Source of the DNA: an uncultured Pelagibacteraceae bacterium
GTDB taxonomy: Bacteria; Pseudomonadota; Alphaproteobacteria; Pelagibacterales; Pelagibacteraceae
Direction: 5' to 3'
Assembly (NCBI GenBank): GCA_902629075.1
Contig: CACOPK010000001.1
Coordinates: forward strand, 115,771-179,770
DNA length: 64,000 bases
The notes under the pieces were generated by a model that did not search any database, was not told the DNA's origin, and was given only the letters and a program-made list of their open reading frames with translations. Shown here in pieces: positions 58,338-64,000 of the stretch. Position numbers and translations under genes: made by a program. Every line of letters starts with the position of its first letter. Position 1 is the first letter of the stretch.

Positions 58338-59658
58338 AATGTTGGTATATAGTAATAAATTAAGTGAAATCGTTGATAATTGTATTTCTAATGCCAAAAA
58401 AAAAGGCGCAACCGATGTTGAGGTTGGAATTGTAAAAAGTACTGCTGAAACAGTTAGTTTTAGAAATAAAAAATTAGATGAATCTGATAGATCTGAAAAT
58501 ATTGAGTTATCATTAACTGCATATATTAATAAAAAAAAAAATTCAGTTTTATCATCTAATTTAAAAACTGATAATTTAGAAAAGCTAATTGAAAGATGTG
58601 TAGAAGCAGCAAAAATAACACCCGAAGATGAATTCAATTCTCTTCCTGATGAAGAGTTATTTTTTAAAAATTCTGATGAATTAGATTTATTTGACGAAAC
58701 CCATTTAGAAAATAATCAAAAAATTGATTACCTTCAAGAAGCAGAGGAAGTAGCTTTTAAAAATAAAGAGATTATAAATACCAATGGTTCATCATTTAGC
58801 GAAAGTAAAACAGAGGTAGTCCTTGGTAATAGTAAAGGTTTCAAAAACGGATATAATACTTCAAACTTTACTGCCTATTGCGAAGTAGTTTCAAAAAATA
58901 ATGGAAGCATGGAAAGAGATTATGAGTACACTTCAAAACGTCATTTTGAAGATTTACTAAAACCCTCAGAACTAGGATCAAATGCAGCAAAGTTTGCAAT
59001 AAGAAAGCTTAAACCTCAAAAAATTAATAGTGGAAAATTTGATATAATTTTTGATAAGAGAATTTCGAAAAGTTTCTTAAATTATTTTAGTAGCGCAATT
59101 ACTGGCTCATCAATTTACAGAGGGACATCTTTCCTTAAAGATAAAATTAATAAAAAAATATTTTCAGATAACATAAATATAGTTGATAGAGCAGATATCA
59201 AAAGAGGAAATGGATCAAAATATTTTGACAATGAAGGAGTTAAAATACAAAATCTTTCTTTAATTAATAAAGGTGTATTAAATGATTACTTGATAGACAC
59301 ATATTATGGAAAAAAACTCAATATAGCTTCTAATGGAAGAAGTGGAGGCACAACAAATTTATATTTTGAAAATGGAAAAAAGGATCTTAAAGACTTAATG
59401 AATTCAAGCAAAAAAATTTTTTATGTTACTGAAACAATAGGACATGGTACAAATATTGTAACAGGGGATTATTCGCTTGGAGCAGGGGGTATAATGATAG
59501 AAAATGGTGAATTTACATATCCAATTAGTGAAGTAACAATTGCAGGCAATTTAAATCAAATGTTTATGAAGATGGTATTGGCAAATGATTTACAATTTAA
59601 CTATTCAACAAATTCTCCTTCTGTTTTAATTGAAAATATGACAGTGGCTGGAAAATAG
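58318..59658 (+). CDS. pmbA: TldE/PmbA
   Basis: Follows tldD; GDYSLGAGGIMIENGEFTYPISEVTIAGNL. Confidence 0.92.
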   Translation: MVALNYKMLVYSNKLSEIVDNCISNAKKKGATDVEVGIVKSTAETVSFRNKKLDESDRSENIELSLTAYINKKKNSVLSSNLKTDNLEKLIERCVEAAKITPEDEFNSLPDEELFFKNSDELDLFDETHLENNQKIDYLQEAEEVAFKNKEIINTNGSSFSESKTEVVLGNSKGFKNGYNTSNFTAYCEVVSKNNGSMERDYEYTSKRHFEDLLKPSELGSNAAKFAIRKLKPQKINSGKFDIIFDKRISKSFLNYFSSAITGSSIYRGTSFLKDKINKKIFSDNINIVDRADIKRGNGSKYFDNEGVKIQNLSLINKGVLNDYLIDTYYGKKLNIASNGRSGGTTNLYFENGKKDLKDLMNSSKKIFYVTETIGHGTNIVTGDYSLGAGGIMIENGEFTYPISEVTIAGNLNQMFMKMVLANDLQFNYSTNSPSVLIENMTVAGK

Positions 59659-59666
59659 TCAAAATA

Positions 59667-60362
59667 TCATTCAATTTTTTTTAAAATATACTCCCATTTT
59701 CCAAGTCTGTTGTACTCAACTTTTACAATTATATTATTTTTACTATCGTACCAAATATTAAAATCCAATCTTTTATCTGCCTCTAAATTGTCATCTGTAG
59801 ATTTTAATTTAAAGTGGTCAACTAAAATATCATTTCCATTAATTGTTAAGGTTTCTTTTGAAATAAAATTTACCTCTTGTTGTTTAACACTTCCAGAAAG
59901 AGGACTAATTTGACTATCACTTGTTAGTATTTTATGGTTCCACCAATTTCCTACAATATTTTCTTTATTAGCATTACCTTTATATGAAGAACCATCAATT
60001 ATAAAAAATCCGCTCGATTTATCATAAACCAAATTTACGAATTTTCTCTTATCATTTTGCATTGTCTCAGAGTTGAATTCTATCAATTGATCGTTTTTGT
60101 ACTTTTCTTTACTTATACTTTTTACAGAAAATAGTTTTATACCGGCTATTTTTACCTCAAACTGAGTTTCATTACTAACTTCAAAAATATCTCCATAGCT
60201 ATTAAAAAAATAATTACTGTACCCAATTATTTCGCCATTTCTATAAATATCCATTTCTATTAGCTTTAGGTTTTTATAATGGCCTGTGTGAGAATATAAA
60301 TTTGAAAATGTACAAATTGAAATAATTAATGCTAAAACAATATAGTGAAATTTAATTTTCAT
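59667..60362 (-). CDS. DUF6134-like secreted protein
   Basis: Signal peptide; LDFNIWYDSKNNIIVKVEYNRLGKWEYIL. Confidence 0.6.
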   Translation of the reverse strand: MKIKFHYIVLALIISICTFSNLYSHTGHYKNLKLIEMDIYRNGEIIGYSNYFFNSYGDIFEVSNETQFEVKIAGIKLFSVKSISKEKYKNDQLIEFNSETMQNDKRKFVNLVYDKSSGFFIIDGSSYKGNANKENIVGNWWNHKILTSDSQISPLSGSVKQQEVNFISKETLTINGNDILVDHFKLKSTDDNLEADKRLDFNIWYDSKNNIIVKVEYNRLGKWEYILKKIE

Positions 60363-60416
60363 TCTTAAATTTTATATTAATTATTTATTTTAAGATATAT
60401 AAGAAATTATAATATT

Positions 60417-61067
60417 ATGTTTTTATCTATAAAAAAAATACCACGAACTAATTGGAGTTCAAAAAATACATTTAATTTTAAACCAAAATTGTCAACATTT
60501 TTCTTTTTATGTTTTGGCTTAATACTCTTTGGATTGGGCGAGGGCTTACTAATTGTTTCATTAAGTGGAGCTTCACCTTGGAGCGTTCTTGCTCAAGGTA
60601 TTTCATTAAATGCAAATTACTCAATTGGATTTATAACTTTTATAATAAGCGTTGTTGTTTTGATTATATGGATACCACTAAAACAAAAACCAGGCATGGG
60701 GACTATATTAAATGCATTAATTATTGCTGGAATGATTGATTTTTGTATAAATTTTGTACCTTCTCCTGAAAATTTTATTTCACAAATAATCTTAGCAATA
60801 GTTGCTGTTCTAACGGTTGGTTTAGGTGGTGGAATATACCTGGTTGCAAATTTAGGACCAGGTGCGAGAGATGGTCTTATGATTGGTTTGCAAAAAGTAT
60901 CAAATTTACCAATTGCTGCTGTAAGAGCATTTATTGAAATTAGCGTTGTTTCTGTTGGGTGGTATTTAGGTGGTACAGTTGGAATTGGAACTCTATTGTT
61001 TGCATTTGGAATTGGCCCAGCTGTAGCTTTAGGCCTTTATTTAGTAGATAAAATTTTTAACAATTAA
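60417..61067 (+). CDS. YczE/YitT-like membrane protein
   Basis: GASPWSVLAQGISL, NLGPGARDGLMIGLQKVSNLPIAAVRAFIE. Confidence 0.75.
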   Translation: MFLSIKKIPRTNWSSKNTFNFKPKLSTFFFLCFGLILFGLGEGLLIVSLSGASPWSVLAQGISLNANYSIGFITFIISVVVLIIWIPLKQKPGMGTILNALIIAGMIDFCINFVPSPENFISQIILAIVAVLTVGLGGGIYLVANLGPGARDGLMIGLQKVSNLPIAAVRAFIEISVVSVGWYLGGTVGIGTLLFAFGIGPAVALGLYLVDKIFNN

Positions 61068-61077
61068 TTTATTGTAA

Positions 61078-61108
61078 AAAAAAACCCCCAACATGTGGGG
61101 GTTTTTTT
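61078..61108. terminator. Bidirectional intrinsic terminator between the YczE-like gene and groEL
   Basis: A-tract, CCCCC-AACATGT-GGGGG, TTTTTTT. Confidence 0.88.
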
Positions 61109-61134
61109 AGAATTTATCTTGTTTAAATTAGGGG

Positions 61135-63112
<1,978 letters not shown>

Positions 63113-63141
63113 AAATTCTCCTATAAATATGAGAGGACATA

Positions 63142-63167
63142 TAAATATACTCCAGACTATTTTCAAG
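63142..63167 (-). promoter_or_regulatory. RpoH-like promoter of groESL
   Basis: CTTGAAA-N13-TATTTATA on the minus strand; no CIRCE inverted repeat seen. Confidence 0.65.
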
Positions 63168-63224
63168 AAGGTTATTGCTTTAAAAAATCAAAGAATATAT
63201 AGCTTTTTTTAATAGTTTATTAAT

Positions 63225-64000
63225 ATGACAGTAAATTTAAGCGATAAAGGTCTCAGAGAAATAGTAAATAGCTTTGATCTTTTTTATATTGATATATGGG
63301 GAGTTCTGCATAATGGGATTAAATTGAACCAAGATGCAGTAAATGTACTTTCAGAATTAGATAAATTAGGAAAAGAGTATGTGCTGCTCACAAATGCGCC
63401 TAGGCCAAACTCTGATGTTGAAAAATTTTTGGAAAAACTTGGACTAGATGATGAAAAAAGAGCTAAAGTTTATACTTCGGGTCAAGCGTCATTAAACTAT
63501 TTAAGTAACGAAAAAAAAAATTTAAAATTTTTTCATTTAGGTCCAAAAAGAGACTTTAACTTATTTGAAAACTTTAAATCACTAAAACAAAATAAAGCTG
63601 AAGAGTCTGATTATATAATTTGTACAGGTTTATTTGATGAATACGAAAATATCGAATTTTATGAGGAATTTTTATCCCCATTAATTAAAAAGGAAATGGT
63701 TTGTACTAATCCTGATTTAATTGTCGATAGAGGAGATATTACGGAATATTGCGCAGGTTCTGTTGCAAAGGTTTTTGAGAAAATAGGAGGGAAGGTAAAA
63801 TACTTTGGTAAGCCTTATCCTCTTGTATACGAAAAATCAAGTAATAAAAAAAATAAGTCAGTTTTGTGTATTGGAGACAATCTTAATACCGATATTAGAG
63901 GTGCCAATCTTCAGAATTTTAATTCTTTATTTATTCTCAATGGAATACACAAAAAAGAAAATCAAAATGAACTAAATAAACTTTTTGTAAAATATCAAGT
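63225..64000 (+). CDS. TIGR01459-type HAD-superfamily hydrolase, 3' end cut off by window edge
   Basis: Reading from ATG 63225: MTVNLSDKGLREIVNSFDLFYIDIWGVLHNGIKLN...VLLTNAPRP...YFGKPYPLVYE...CIGDNLNTDIRGANL. Absent from the ORF track because it is open at the edge. Confidence 0.85.
   Translation, partial: MTVNLSDKGLREIVNSFDLFYIDIWGVLHNGIKLNQDAVNVLSELDKLGKEYVLLTNAPRPNSDVEKFLEKLGLDDEKRAKVYTSGQASLNYLSNEKKNLKFFHLGPKRDFNLFENFKSLKQNKAEESDYIICTGLFDEYENIEFYEEFLSPLIKKEMVCTNPDLIVDRGDITEYCAGSVAKVFEKIGGKVKYFGKPYPLVYEKSSNKKNKSVLCIGDNLNTDIRGANLQNFNSLFILNGIHKKENQNELNKLFVKYQ

Overview
This 64-kb window is AT-rich and gene-dense, with mostly overlapping or closely abutting genes. Gene content and arrangement look like a SAR11/Pelagibacterales-type alphaproteobacterial chromosome; that assignment is an inference from gene families, not a database match. 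I see no rRNA, tRNA, CRISPR array, transposase or prophage. Most of it is core metabolism: metXW, hisC-tyrC, lysK-pyrD, rpmB, polA, chvI/chvG, ahcY, tsaE-amgK-murU, an RND efflux pair, tldD/pmbA and groESL. The main accessory block is a near-complete purine catabolism and transport cluster at about 34.9-47.4 kb (guanine/xanthine to urate, allantoin, ureidoglycolate, glyoxylate and urea). Its PuuD-like urate oxidase lacks a cytochrome c domain, and a small secreted cytochrome c is encoded at the cluster edge. Other points of interest: a well-matched SAM-II riboswitch in the metX leader; a terminator-like hairpin in the leader of a polyamine operon containing a deoxyhypusine-synthase-like enzyme; RpoH-like promoters at groES, hsp20 and possibly regA; a candidate RNA thermometer upstream of hsp20; and a lysine-rich coiled-coil protein beginning in poly-A DNA.
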